Source of the DNA: Roseburia sp. AM59-24XD
Lineage (GTDB): Bacteria; Bacillota; Clostridia; Lachnospirales; Lachnospiraceae
NCBI RefSeq assembly: GCF_003478445.1
Contig: NZ_QUET01000015.1
Location: forward strand, 1-64,000
Length of the DNA stretch: 64,000 bases
Reading direction: 5' to 3'
Shown here: piece after piece, positions 36,095 through 44,904 of the stretch
Numbering within the stretch: position 1 is the stretch's first letter
Layout of the letters: each line of letters starts with the position of its first letter
The notes under the pieces: generated by a model
Seen by the model: only the letters and a program-made list of their open reading frames with translations
Databases searched by the model: none
What the model was told of the DNA's origin: nothing
Position numbers and translations under genes: made by a program

Positions 36095-36724
36095 TTATTT
36101 CTCATAATATCCGTACTTTTCCAGATCGACTTTTCCATTGATAACCGGGATTCCGTCCGCAGCGAGACGTCTCTCCTGCTCGTCGGCTCCACCGAATGCA
36201 AAAGCACCGGATAATTCACCCTTTGCATTGACAACCCGGTAGCACGGAATATTCTCCGGATCCGGGTTATGATGAAGTGCATTGCCAACAGCACGGCACA
36301 TTCGCGGATTACCTGCCATCGCCGCCACCTGACTGTAGCTTGCCACCTTTCCCTTCGGAATCCGCTTCACCGCTTCATAGATCCGCTTTGACGGGCTGTC
36401 CGTCACCAGATCATAGCTTTCCTTGATCATCCGGCGAATGTCCTTTTCCGGAATGCTTCCATCCAGAATGATCGTGTTCCAGTGCTCCTTATTCTGATGC
36501 CATCCCGGGATCACCGCCTCATAAGCGCTGCGCCAGAAATCGCGCCACTCCGGGTCTGCCTTGACATTCAGATTCAGCAGCCCCTCTCTCTCATAGGTCC
36601 AGAGAAATGCTTTCTTACTGCCCTTCACCCGGACAAGCTGCCAGTTATCGTCCCGAAACGGAGCATCCTGATACGTACCCGGAAGGGAAAGTCCATACTC
36701 CAGTGCTTCTTCTCTTGTTGTCAT
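36095..36724 (-). CDS. MmcQ/YjbR-MGMT fusion protein
   Basis: Two-domain protein of 209 residues. The N-terminal domain (about 1-115) is MmcQ/YjbR-like (EYGLSLPGTYQDAPFRDDNW, HWNTIILDGS), a fold often linked with DNA binding. The C-terminal domain (about 118-209) is like O6-methylguanine-DNA methyltransferase (KRIPKGKVASYSQVAAMAGN, RAVGNALHHNP). The active site reads PCYRV instead of PCHRV: the acceptor Cys is kept but the His that activates it is Tyr. Repair activity is thus uncertain. GGAGG precedes ATG 36724. It follows the ClC gene by 27 bases. Confidence 0.88.
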   Translation of the reverse strand: MTTREEALEYGLSLPGTYQDAPFRDDNWQLVRVKGSKKAFLWTYEREGLLNLNVKADPEWRDFWRSAYEAVIPGWHQNKEHWNTIILDGSIPEKDIRRMIKESYDLVTDSPSKRIYEAVKRIPKGKVASYSQVAAMAGNPRMCRAVGNALHHNPDPENIPCYRVVNAKGELSGAFAFGGADEQERRLAADGIPVINGKVDLEKYGYYEK

Positions 36725-36751
36725 ACATACCTCCATTTTATCTGTCCCATT

Positions 36752-37984
36752 TTACGGACACACATTTCTTTTTGTCTCCCCGGCAATCTGCTGTGCCGTG
36801 TAAATGGAACGATTTCCATTTACAATATAAGCCACGCTGCAGACGATCACAAATGCCAGTGCATTCTGCACGCCAAACACCTCAAGCCCGATCAGCATCG
36901 GCGCGATCAGTGTATTCGTTGCACCGCCAAACACTGCCGCATATCCAAGCGCAGCACAGACCACTCCCGGAAGTCCAAGCAGACTTCCGAGAACAATGCC
37001 AAGGGATGCTCCCATCGAAAATAACGGCGTAACCTCGCCGCCCTGAAATCCGATGCAAAGCGTCAAAACCGTCAGAATCAACTTCACGATCCAGTCATAG
37101 GAATGAATCGTTCCACCATGAAACGCCGCATCGATCAGATTCGTGCCAAGACCGCTGTAGCGTCCCATATGAAACAGCACCAGCAAAAGCACAAGCGGGA
37201 TCGCTGTCAGTCCGATCCGTATGTATGGATTGGTAAAGGTTTTCGCCATCTTCTCCTTCGCCCATTTTAACAGCACTGCAAATAACCGCCCGGTCAGCCC
37301 AAAGGCAATGCCAAGCACCAGCACCGGCAAAAGAACACGGATGTCCGTCAGCTTTAAGCTCCCCTTAACCGGTACGGCGAACTTCTCCAGCCCCAGAAAA
37401 TGCGATGTCTGGGATGCCGTATACGCAGAAAGCAGTGCACATCCCAGTGATTCATACTCCATCCGCCCTGCCGTGATCACCTCAACCGCAAAAAACGCTG
37501 CCGCAAGCGGTGTCTGGAATAAGCCGCCAAAGCCCGCCGCCATACCGGTGATCAGCATTTTCTTCTCATCGTCACAGAGATGAAACTTCTGCTCTACCCG
37601 GTACGAAACAACAGCACCGATCTGCACCGCCACACCCTCTCTGCCGGCACTGCCTCCGAACAGATGCGTGATCCAGGTTGTGACTAACACCAATGGTGCC
37701 ATAAGAAGCGGAATGTCATCTCTCCTTCCCTGTCCCGTTTCCAGGACAAGTGTCATTCCCTTCTGACTCAATTCACTGAAGCTCCGGTACAGCCAGACGA
37801 TCAAAAGACCTGCCACCGGCAGAAACGGGATCAGATACTTAAAATGCTCTGTCCGAAAGTCAGTAATCGCTAACAGTCCCCGACCAAATACCGCATCGAT
37901 CGCACCAACGATCACTCCGATCAACAACGCGGCAGCCGCAGACCGAAGTATCTGCAGACTCTTTTTACCCATGTCCAAAATCAT
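36752..37984 (-). CDS. ClC-family chloride/fluoride channel or antiporter
   Basis: Polytopic membrane protein of 410 residues. Conserved ion-path motifs are visible: GGSAGREGVAVQIG (gating glutamate), MAAGFGGLFQTPLAAAFFAV and GFQGGEVTPLFSMGASLG. It has about ten to twelve hydrophobic segments. No C-terminal CBS domains are present. The first anion-binding motif is not the canonical GSGIP; a fluoride role (CLC-F subfamily) is possible but not shown. No fluoride riboswitch is visible. AGGAGAG stands before ATG 37984. Confidence 0.88.
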   Translation of the reverse strand: MILDMGKKSLQILRSAAAALLIGVIVGAIDAVFGRGLLAITDFRTEHFKYLIPFLPVAGLLIVWLYRSFSELSQKGMTLVLETGQGRRDDIPLLMAPLVLVTTWITHLFGGSAGREGVAVQIGAVVSYRVEQKFHLCDDEKKMLITGMAAGFGGLFQTPLAAAFFAVEVITAGRMEYESLGCALLSAYTASQTSHFLGLEKFAVPVKGSLKLTDIRVLLPVLVLGIAFGLTGRLFAVLLKWAKEKMAKTFTNPYIRIGLTAIPLVLLLVLFHMGRYSGLGTNLIDAAFHGGTIHSYDWIVKLILTVLTLCIGFQGGEVTPLFSMGASLGIVLGSLLGLPGVVCAALGYAAVFGGATNTLIAPMLIGLEVFGVQNALAFVIVCSVAYIVNGNRSIYTAQQIAGETKRNVCP

Positions 37985-38005
37985 AACAATCTCTCCTGAT
38001 TATTC

Positions 38006-38159
38006 TTAGTATATCAAAATTACTTTGCATATGAAAATCCGGTCATAGCACAATTCCTTCTCAACCATTGACATAATCGCATAATCTTCCCGGATTGTAA
38101 AGCAGATCTTTGGATTCACGTTATACTTTTCAAGCAACTCCGATACCTCCGTGCTCCGG
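38006..38159 (-). pseudogene. Truncated LysR-family regulator remnant
   Basis: A start-less minus-strand frame reads STEVSELLEKYNVNPKICFT then IREDYAIMSMVEKEL and a stop at 38006. This strongly resembles the effector-binding end of LysR regulators (xDDYAIMSMVESGLGI). The N-terminal HTH and most of the domain are missing; the ABC operon terminator stands where they should be. It is presumably a decayed gene. Confidence 0.55.
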
Positions 38160-38163
38160 CATC

Positions 38164-38196
38164 AAAAACTCCCCATACAAATAGTTCATATGGGGA
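38164..38196 (-). terminator. Terminator of the ABC exporter operon
   Basis: Stem ACTCCCCATA/TATGGGGAGT followed on the minus strand by TTTTTG, about 35 bases past the last ABC gene. Confidence 0.88.
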
Positions 38197-38229
38197 GTCT
38201 GTATATTTCTGTTATTTATAGATTACGTA

Positions 38230-40457
38230 TCACGAAACCCGTTCAAACTGACTGTTATACAGGGAAGCGTAAAATCCATTCTGCTTCATAAGATCTTCGT
38301 GATTTCCGCTCTCTATAATGTCACCATCCTTCAACACCAGTATCAGATCGGCATTTTTTATGGTGGAAAGTCTATGTGCGATCACAAATGACGTTCTGTT
38401 TTCCATCAGCTTGTCCATTGCAGCCTGAATCTGCTGCTCTGTTCTCGTATCAACGGATGACGTTGCTTCATCCAGTATAAGCATCGGTTTATCCGCGATC
38501 ATTGCCCTCGCTATTGTGAGCTGCTGCTTCTGTCCCTGTGACAGATTTACCTGATCATTTAATATCGTATCATACCCTTTGGGAAGTGTCCGGATAAAGT
38601 GATCAAGACCTACCGCTTTGCATGCCTGTTTCATCTTTTCTTCCGACACATTCTGTGTACAGTAAACTAAATTTTCCCGGACGGTTCCCTCAAAAAGCCA
38701 TGTATCCTGTAACACCATACAAAACTGTGAATGTACGGTTTCTCTTTTGATCTGGTTTGTTGGTACGCCGTCGATCATTATTTTACCACCCTGTATCTCA
38801 TAAAACCTCATAAGAAGATTGACCAGCGTTGATTTTCCGGCACCGGTAGGACCTACTATGGCTATTTTTTGTCCCGGTTTTGCCTTTGCCGAAAAATCAT
38901 GAATAACGATGCGATCCGAATCGTCGTATCCGAATTTTACATGTTCAAAAGTTACCCCGCCTTTTACCAGCTCCAGTTTTTCAAGCTTACCATCTTCGTT
39001 TTCCATTTCCTCTGCCCCGAGGAACTCGAATACACGCTCTCCTGCAGCTCCTGCCGACTGCATCGACTGAACAGCCTGTGCCATCTGCGAAAGAGGCTGT
39101 GTAAAATATCGGACATACATCATAAATGCCACGATAACACCAAAGCTGATCCTTCCATCCAGTGCCATGGCACCACCCACTACGCAAACAGCTACATAGC
39201 CGAGATTTCCGATAAAATTCATGATCGGCATCATCATTCCGGAAAGGCACTGTGCCATAAAACCACTGTGCATTAATTTCTCATTTAACACGTCAAATTT
39301 ACTTTGTGCACGTTCTTCTCCATTATACGCTTTTACCACGGTGTGTCCGGTATAAATCTCTTCAATATGCCCATTAATTTCTCCGAGATTCTTCTGCTGT
39401 CTCCGGAAATATTTCTGACTGCGCCCCATGATCGTAAACATAATCGCAAAACCGATCAGACTGGTGCACACCGCAGTCAGAGTCATCCATATATCGGTCT
39501 TTATCATCATAAACAAGCTTCCGACAAACAGGATCACAGCTGTGATCAGAGTTCCTATACTCTGATTTAATGACTGCCCGATCGTATCCACATCATTTGT
39601 CACACGCGAAAGTACATCACCGGTTGTCGTTTTATTATAAAATGACATTGGCAGCCGGTTGATCTTATACGATATATCTGACCGCATCTGTCTGGAAATC
39701 TTCTGTGTGATCGTTGACATGATCCAGCCCTGTAATGCGGACAAAATATAACTCAGAGCATACAGCCCCACAAGGAACAGTCCGATCTGCATGATCTTGT
39801 CCATATTGATCGAGGTTTTACCAGTCCGTGTACGCTGTCCGGCAGTTTATCAAAAGCCTTCAGTCTGCTTTCCTGCGCCTTCGCATCGATATCTGCCATC
39901 ACTGCCAGCATATCGGACTGATCCTGTGCCGTAATAGTAACGCCGTCTACTTCTATGTCTGTATATAATGCCGCTCTTACAGACTGAGGTAATTTATTAA
40001 TGATGTTTTGAGCAGCATCGGAGTTGTTTTTATTCATTCCCCGGATCAGCTTTAAAGCTTCTTTTTGATCCTCCAGCGAAATGTCAGAACCATTGATCTT
40101 AATCTCCGGTTTCATGTTCTGAGGATCTGACATATTCGCCGCTATCTTCCCAAGCACTTTCTGCATATTGTCCGAAATATTATCTGACACTGCTGTTGTT
40201 ATCTTTTCCAGTTCGTCGGTATCCGGTTTGATGCCACTTGTAATTTCATCCGTCATATCAGAAAGCTTGTCCGGTCCGACAAGGGTGCAGACGGTTCCCA
40301 CCGATGCACATATTACTGCAATGATGAAAAAAGCCGTATATTTCTTACAGTATCCAAGCAGCTTTTTCCATATTCCCACAAGATCCTTTGGTTTCTCTCC
40401 ACCACGCATTGAACGCCCCATCGGGCCACGTCTTGGTCTATACTGTTTATTTTCCAT
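38230..40457 (-). CDS. ABC exporter subunit, permease-ATPase (one-base frameshift near 39817)
   Basis: Half-transporter of the multidrug/peptide exporter type, about 742 residues after repair. The N-terminus has a basic cytoplasmic segment and TM1 (FFIIAVICASVGTVCTLV), then an unusually large extracellular insert (about 70-225) rich in Asp, Asn and Lys. After the shift (LVKTSINMDKIMQIG) follow five more TM segments and the nucleotide-binding domain: Walker A GPTGAGKST, signature LSQGQ, Walker B MLILDEATSSVD. In the signature the usual SGGQ is SQGQ, common in one half of heterodimers. It overlaps the other subunit gene by ATGA. Confidence 0.93.
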
Positions 40458-42214
40458 TACGCAAGTTCCTCCTTTGAAAGCTGTGAAAGTGCGATCTGCC
40501 GGTAAACCTCGCAGTCACGCATCAATTCTTCATGTCTGCCCATTCCTGCTATCTTCCCATCTTCCAGCACAATGATCCTGTCCGCATCACGTATCGTTCC
40601 GATCCGTTGTGCCACAACGATTCTCGTAGAATCTTTGCAGGATTTTGCCAATGCTTCTCTCAATACCCGGTCCGTCTTATAGTCAAGTGCCGAAAATGAA
40701 TCATCAAAGATTAAAATTTCCGGTTTTCTGGCGATGGCTCTGGCAATTGACATCCTTTGCTTCTGTCCTCCTGAGAAGTTGGAGCCTCCCTGTGCCACAT
40801 ATGCCTTACTTCCATCCTCCAGAGAATCCACAAACTCACTTGCCTGTGCAATATCAAGAGCTTTTTTTATATCTGTTTCTGAAGCATTTTTCTGTCCATT
40901 ATCACCGTATGCTACATTTGACTCTATCGTCCCCGTAAACAGCGTTGCTTTCTGTGACACATAGCCTATCTTATTTCTCAATTCTTTCTGGGAATAATCC
41001 TTTACATTTACACCGTCGACAGATACCGTCCCCTCTGTTGCGTCATAAAAGCGCGGAATCAGATTTATCACTGTGCTCTTTCCGCATCCGGTTGCACCGA
41101 TCAAAGCAACCGTCTCACCTTTTCCTGCGGTAAATGAAATATCCTTTAACACATCTTCCTCTGCATCCGGATATCGAAAAGATACCTTGTCAAATACAAT
41201 TTCTCCTGTTTTGTCCGGATCGCCATGCACACCGGAACCATCTTCTATGGTAAGTTTTGTATCCAGTACCTCCTGAATACGGTTGGCAGCAACGGATGCC
41301 CTTGGAAGGATCATAAATATCATAACAAGCATCATAAATGACATAACAACCTGAATCGCATACTGTGAAAATACCATCATGTCAGAGAATATCTGAACCT
41401 TATCCACCATCCCGGCATCATTGATCAACACTGCTCCGATCCAGTAAATTGCCAGCGTAAGTCCACTCATCACAATCTGTATACCCGGCATCATAAATGC
41501 CAGTGTCCTCTGGGCAAACAGATTTGTTCCGGTAAGTGCCTCATTCGCATTTTCAAACTTATCTTCCTGATATTTTTCGGCATTATACGCGCGTACCACG
41601 GAAAGTCCCGTCAGATTTTCTCTTGTCACACGATTTAAATCATCCGTCAATGACTGTATTTTTTTGAATTTCGGTGTTACAAACATCAGACACACACCTA
41701 CGATCAGGAGAAGCACAACCACTGCTACTGCCGTTGAAAATGTCCACTGCCATTTCTTATCGGATATTTTCATAATAGCCCAAACCGCCATAATCGGTGC
41801 CTTTACCAACATCTGAAGTCCCATAGCGATCAGCATCTGTATCTGTGTAACATCATTGGTAGATCGTGTGATCAGACTTGCCGTAGAGAAATGTCCAATC
41901 TCTTCCATCGAAAATGACTGCACCTTCGAAAACAGTTTTCCTCGTATCGTTGCCGCAAATGATGTCGCGATCCTGGCAGCGCATATTGCTGTCAGCACAG
42001 CTGATACGAGACTTCCCAATGCACAGAGAAGCATCTTCCCTCCTGCGGTAAGGATCTCATTCATGGTACTTCCATCTGTCTGCACCAGTCTTGTAATATC
42101 AGCCATATAGTCAGGAATTGTCAGATCAAGCCACACCTGAGCCACAACAAAAACAAGTGCAAGCACGATCAGTCCCCACTCCTGCTTTCTTAAATTTTTA
42201 AATAATTTAATCAT
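40457..42214 (-). CDS. ABC exporter subunit, permease-ATPase
   Basis: Second half of the heterodimeric exporter, 585 residues. Six TM segments (first VLALVFVVAQVWLDLTIPDY) are followed by the ATPase domain: Walker A GATGCGKST, Q-loop YVSQKATLF, signature FSGGQKQRMSIARA, and Walker B ILIFDDSFSALD, where Asp replaces the catalytic Glu. This kind of degenerate site is usual in one half of such heterodimers. It is downstream of marR and behind operator-like repeats. Substrate unknown: drug, or the peptide of the neighbouring locus. Confidence 0.94.
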   Translation of the reverse strand: MIKLFKNLRKQEWGLIVLALVFVVAQVWLDLTIPDYMADITRLVQTDGSTMNEILTAGGKMLLCALGSLVSAVLTAICAARIATSFAATIRGKLFSKVQSFSMEEIGHFSTASLITRSTNDVTQIQMLIAMGLQMLVKAPIMAVWAIMKISDKKWQWTFSTAVAVVVLLLIVGVCLMFVTPKFKKIQSLTDDLNRVTRENLTGLSVVRAYNAEKYQEDKFENANEALTGTNLFAQRTLAFMMPGIQIVMSGLTLAIYWIGAVLINDAGMVDKVQIFSDMMVFSQYAIQVVMSFMMLVMIFMILPRASVAANRIQEVLDTKLTIEDGSGVHGDPDKTGEIVFDKVSFRYPDAEEDVLKDISFTAGKGETVALIGATGCGKSTVINLIPRFYDATEGTVSVDGVNVKDYSQKELRNKIGYVSQKATLFTGTIESNVAYGDNGQKNASETDIKKALDIAQASEFVDSLEDGSKAYVAQGGSNFSGGQKQRMSIARAIARKPEILIFDDSFSALDYKTDRVLREALAKSCKDSTRIVVAQRIGTIRDADRIIVLEDGKIAGMGRHEELMRDCEVYRQIALSQLSKEELA

Positions 42215-42261
42215 TTGTTTATTACTCCTTTATACTTTTTTAACAAATATCTAACCCTTTG

Positions 42262-42274
42262 CTAACGTAGTTAG
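42262..42274. promoter_or_regulatory. MarR-type operator upstream of the ABC genes
   Basis: Palindrome CTAAC-GTA-GTTAG, the same core as the operator at the marR promoter; an extra CTAAC half-site is at 42251-42255. Confidence 0.65.
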
Positions 42275-42290
42275 GTATTTATCGTTTAAC

Positions 42291-42317
42291 AAAGTGTACA
42301 ATAAAAATGTACACTTT
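42291..42317. repeat. Perfect 10-base inverted repeat between marR and ABC
   Basis: Arms AAAGTGTACA and TGTACACTTT with a seven-base A/T spacer. It lacks a T run on the minus strand, so a second operator is as likely as a terminator. Confidence 0.6.
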
Positions 42318-42348
42318 AATTTTCCTATTTATGTTTATGCGATACAGA

Positions 42349-42783
42349 TCAGAGATGATACACCGGCGGAGTAACAATTCGCCGGATTTCTTTATTGATT
42401 TCTATATATTCTAACAATCTGTCCTCTCCGATCTCGTCAATAACCTTTCCCATCTGCGCCTTCACGTCTGCCCACATGTGTTCAATCGTCTCTCTCCCAT
42501 ATTCGGTAAGCTTTACGATCGTTACTCTGGCATCAATCGGATCTTTCTCTTTTGTAATAAGACCCTTCGCAACCATCTTCTTTAGCAGTACTGCAACTCT
42601 GGCAGTACTGATGTCAAGACGGTCACTGATCATCCCTGCGGTAATAGAAGTATCTGCCGTATATAACAGTTTTAATACTGCACCGATCCCCGCTCTTGTG
42701 TCACCCATATGCTTATAGAACTCTCCCGGATGTGCCGCTGCCATTTGCTGAAGCAAATTGGATATTTGTTGATCTGTTGCCAT
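42349..42783 (-). CDS. MarR-family transcriptional regulator
   Basis: The 144-residue protein has the winged HTH fold: TAGMISDRLDISTARVAVLL recognition region and wing KEKDPIDARVTIVKLTEYG. It is a probable autorepressor and repressor of the two ABC exporter genes that follow it, since similar CTAAC/GTTAG palindromes lie at both. GGAGG precedes ATG 42783. The inducer is unknown. Confidence 0.92.
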   Translation of the reverse strand: MATDQQISNLLQQMAAAHPGEFYKHMGDTRAGIGAVLKLLYTADTSITAGMISDRLDISTARVAVLLKKMVAKGLITKEKDPIDARVTIVKLTEYGRETIEHMWADVKAQMGKVIDEIGEDRLLEYIEINKEIRRIVTPPVYHL

Positions 42784-42797
42784 ACTACACCTCCGTT

Positions 42798-42841
42798 ATC
42801 TAACTGGGTTAGATTATATTCGTATCCTCTCCTTTTGTCAA
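42798..42841 (-). promoter_or_regulatory. marR promoter with overlapping operator
   Basis: Perfect TTGACA (42836-42841), 17-base spacer, perfect TATAAT (42813-42818). The palindrome ATCTAAC-TGG-GTTAGAT (42798-42814) starts inside the -10, well placed for repression. The promoter begins just past the stop of the NTP_transf_5 gene. Confidence 0.85.
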
Positions 42842-42848
42842 GCTTTTT

Positions 42849-44071
42849 TCACACCTTCACTTTCCTGACCGCATCTGCTTCCCGCAGAATCCGCTCTCTG
42901 CGCTCCCTCTGGAAAACAACGCGAAGCAGACGATACAGCCAGCATACCGGCAAAAGCCATTTATGCTTGTAAAAAAACGGATAATACTGATATGTCTCCA
43001 TGCCCGGAAAAATACGTTTTATCACATAACGAAGCTTTGACGAACCGCCGTTTTACTGTACTTTTTCACATTATTTTCAATGCGGCGGTCAAAAGTACCA
43101 TACACACCGGAGGTCATATAATATTGCAACATGTCTAACTCCTCCTGCGACAGCGCCTTTGTTATGATCTCCTTCGTTGTATGTGCTGCTGTATCCGGCA
43201 CTCTCTCCTCTGCCAGCAGCTCCGCAAATGCATTGTCTCCAAATACCTTCCGGCACAACGCCCGATTTCTCTTTTCAAACTCTGACAGACCAAGTGTTTC
43301 ACATTCCTTCTCGATATATGCAAAATCCATTTCACTATGTAGGCTCTCTAAATACACATAGAAATCCAACAGCGTCCGTATGCCGGTTCCGCCGCCCTGA
43401 TAATGCTTATAGCCGTGACACATAATATAAATATAAAAGTCTTCCGGCTTCATATGATATCCATAGGAACTGCCCTCCTCCCGGATCAGCCGTTCCTTTA
43501 CGTCACGGTAATACTGCTCCCAGTTATTGTCATGCGCAGCCCCGTACAACGCACGGTGCAGTTCAAAATTATAGACCGGTTCTTTTTCATAAACATCATG
43601 ATTGCCTTCCCCAAACGAAATCACCTCATAACCAAGAGAAACCATATACTCCCGGACCTGCTCCGCAAAGGCTTCGTCAAACAATATGTCATTGTCAGAC
43701 ATCTGCCGCATCCCGACGGATGGGTAAAATTCCTTCAGAATAATGCCTTTGAGCGGCAGATACCAGATTCCCCGCTGCTCCATAAAAGAAAGGATCCGGG
43801 CGCGTTCCGCATCAAACAGGATCACCTTGCGTACCGCCTTTGCCATATCCTTCTCCCATGGGTCGGGCAATGGAACCCCCGCCTGCTTTAAAACAGTACT
43901 GGTGAGTGCCTCCACAAAATGATGCTTACTAAACCTGTACAACAGCATCCGCTTCCGGTCATCGGATTTGTATTGCTCCAAAATGTTTTGTTGCGGCTTT
44001 GTTTTGTTCACTCCACAGCTAAGCAGATAGAGCATATCATATTGTATCGTACTCATTGTTTGTTCCTTCAC
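42849..44071 (-). CDS. NTP_transf_5 nucleotidyltransferase-like protein (one-base frameshift near 43037)
   Basis: Member of the PF14907 uncharacterised nucleotidyltransferase family, whose genes often accompany PqqD and peptide-modification genes. It has WYLPLKGIILKEFYP and the metal-binding MRQMSDNDILFD (about 120-131), then FELHRALYG. The first frame ends after RQSFVM; restoring one A gives VRQKLRYVIKRIFPGMETY and the family's C-terminal YPFFYKHKWLLPVCWLYRLL, making 407 residues. The start is GTG 44071 after AAAGGAGG, or ATG 44056. It is the last gene of the RiPP-like locus before marR. The substrate is unknown. Confidence 0.85.
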
Positions 44072-44134
44072 CGACGCCCTCCTTTACGATCCTTATGCGT
44101 TCTTCACGACAACTATAGTTCCTCAAAAAGCAGT

Positions 44135-44566
44135 CTATTTATGGATGATGTTCCTTATTCTCATCTTCAAACGCTTCCACAGGCTTCTGACCGGATAAAG
44201 CATGTACCAGAGCTTCGCATACAGCCGACAGCCTCCTGCATCTGCCGCATGCTCCTTACCATCGCGTACAAACGAGGTCATCACACCGAGAATATCCTGA
44301 TCGGTAATTCCATATTCCTTATTCAGACAATTGTCTCCCAGAAATACATATCCATCCGGCAGCACCTTGACGATGCGGTGCAGTACATAAGCCCCATCTG
44401 CACGCTTGTAAAGTGCCACATCATACTTCCTGCATCTCCCCTGTTTCTTGGTGATCGTAAACAGATCTCTCTTCTGTCTGAGCAAAGGAAGCATACTGAT
44501 CCCCCGGCAGGTATAAGTAATGTTCCCCTTTCGCTCCAGTTCCTGTTCAAATGTAGACTTTTCCAT
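44135..44566 (-). CDS. S26/S24-type signal peptidase-like protein
   Basis: Probable serine peptidase of 143 residues. It has the nucleophile-containing motif CRGISMLPLLR (Ser, about residue 24), DVALYKR, a YVLHRIVKV segment where His takes the place of the usual Lys base as in SipW/ER-type signal peptidases, and VFLGDNC. The C-terminus is hydrophobic and basic, without a clear membrane span. ATG 44566 follows AGGAGAAGGA; a longer start at 44599 is less supported. It is 38 bases downstream of pqqD. In this locus it is the best candidate for leader-peptide cleavage. Confidence 0.82.
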   Translation of the reverse strand: MEKSTFEQELERKGNITYTCRGISMLPLLRQKRDLFTITKKQGRCRKYDVALYKRADGAYVLHRIVKVLPDGYVFLGDNCLNKEYGITDQDILGVMTSFVRDGKEHAADAGGCRLYAKLWYMLYPVRSLWKRLKMRIRNIIHK

Positions 44567-44604
44567 ATCCTTCTCCTGTGCAACCATTCCATCCAACAAC
44601 TGCT

Positions 44605-44865
44605 TTACTCCTCAATCGCTCCGATGCCTCTAAGCTTATCAAGCACATCCTCAACATCCCCTGTGATCTGCTCCTTTGACGCGTCATATTTTGCAAGCAT
44701 CCTTTCGATGATCTCTTCCTCTGTTACGTCCTCCTTTAAGCATTCGACAATAAACCCTGCGGTCTTATTGCTTCTTACCATGCCGCTAAAGGACAAGCCT
44801 CCCACCGGAACGGTGATATGTTCATCGGCTCCCTCATGGGTAATAAATCCTTCTTTTAATCGCAT
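44605..44865 (-). CDS. PqqD-family RiPP recognition protein
   Basis: The 86-residue protein begins MRLKEGFITHEGADEHITVP and has the PqqD winged-helix pattern (FSGMVRSNKTAGFIVECLKE, then TEEEIIERMLAKYD, and VLDKLRGIGAIEE). PqqD-like proteins bind leader peptides of RiPP precursors. AAGGAGG stands before ATG 44865. It lies between a DUF4143 ATPase gene and the S26-like peptidase gene. A near-copy of its start region lies at 46353-46387 on the other side of the ATPase gene. Confidence 0.9.
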   Translation of the reverse strand: MRLKEGFITHEGADEHITVPVGGLSFSGMVRSNKTAGFIVECLKEDVTEEEIIERMLAKYDASKEQITGDVEDVLDKLRGIGAIEE

Positions 44866-44904
44866 ATTGTGCCTCCTTATCTCTTTGAACGAATCCAAAA
44901 CTGC

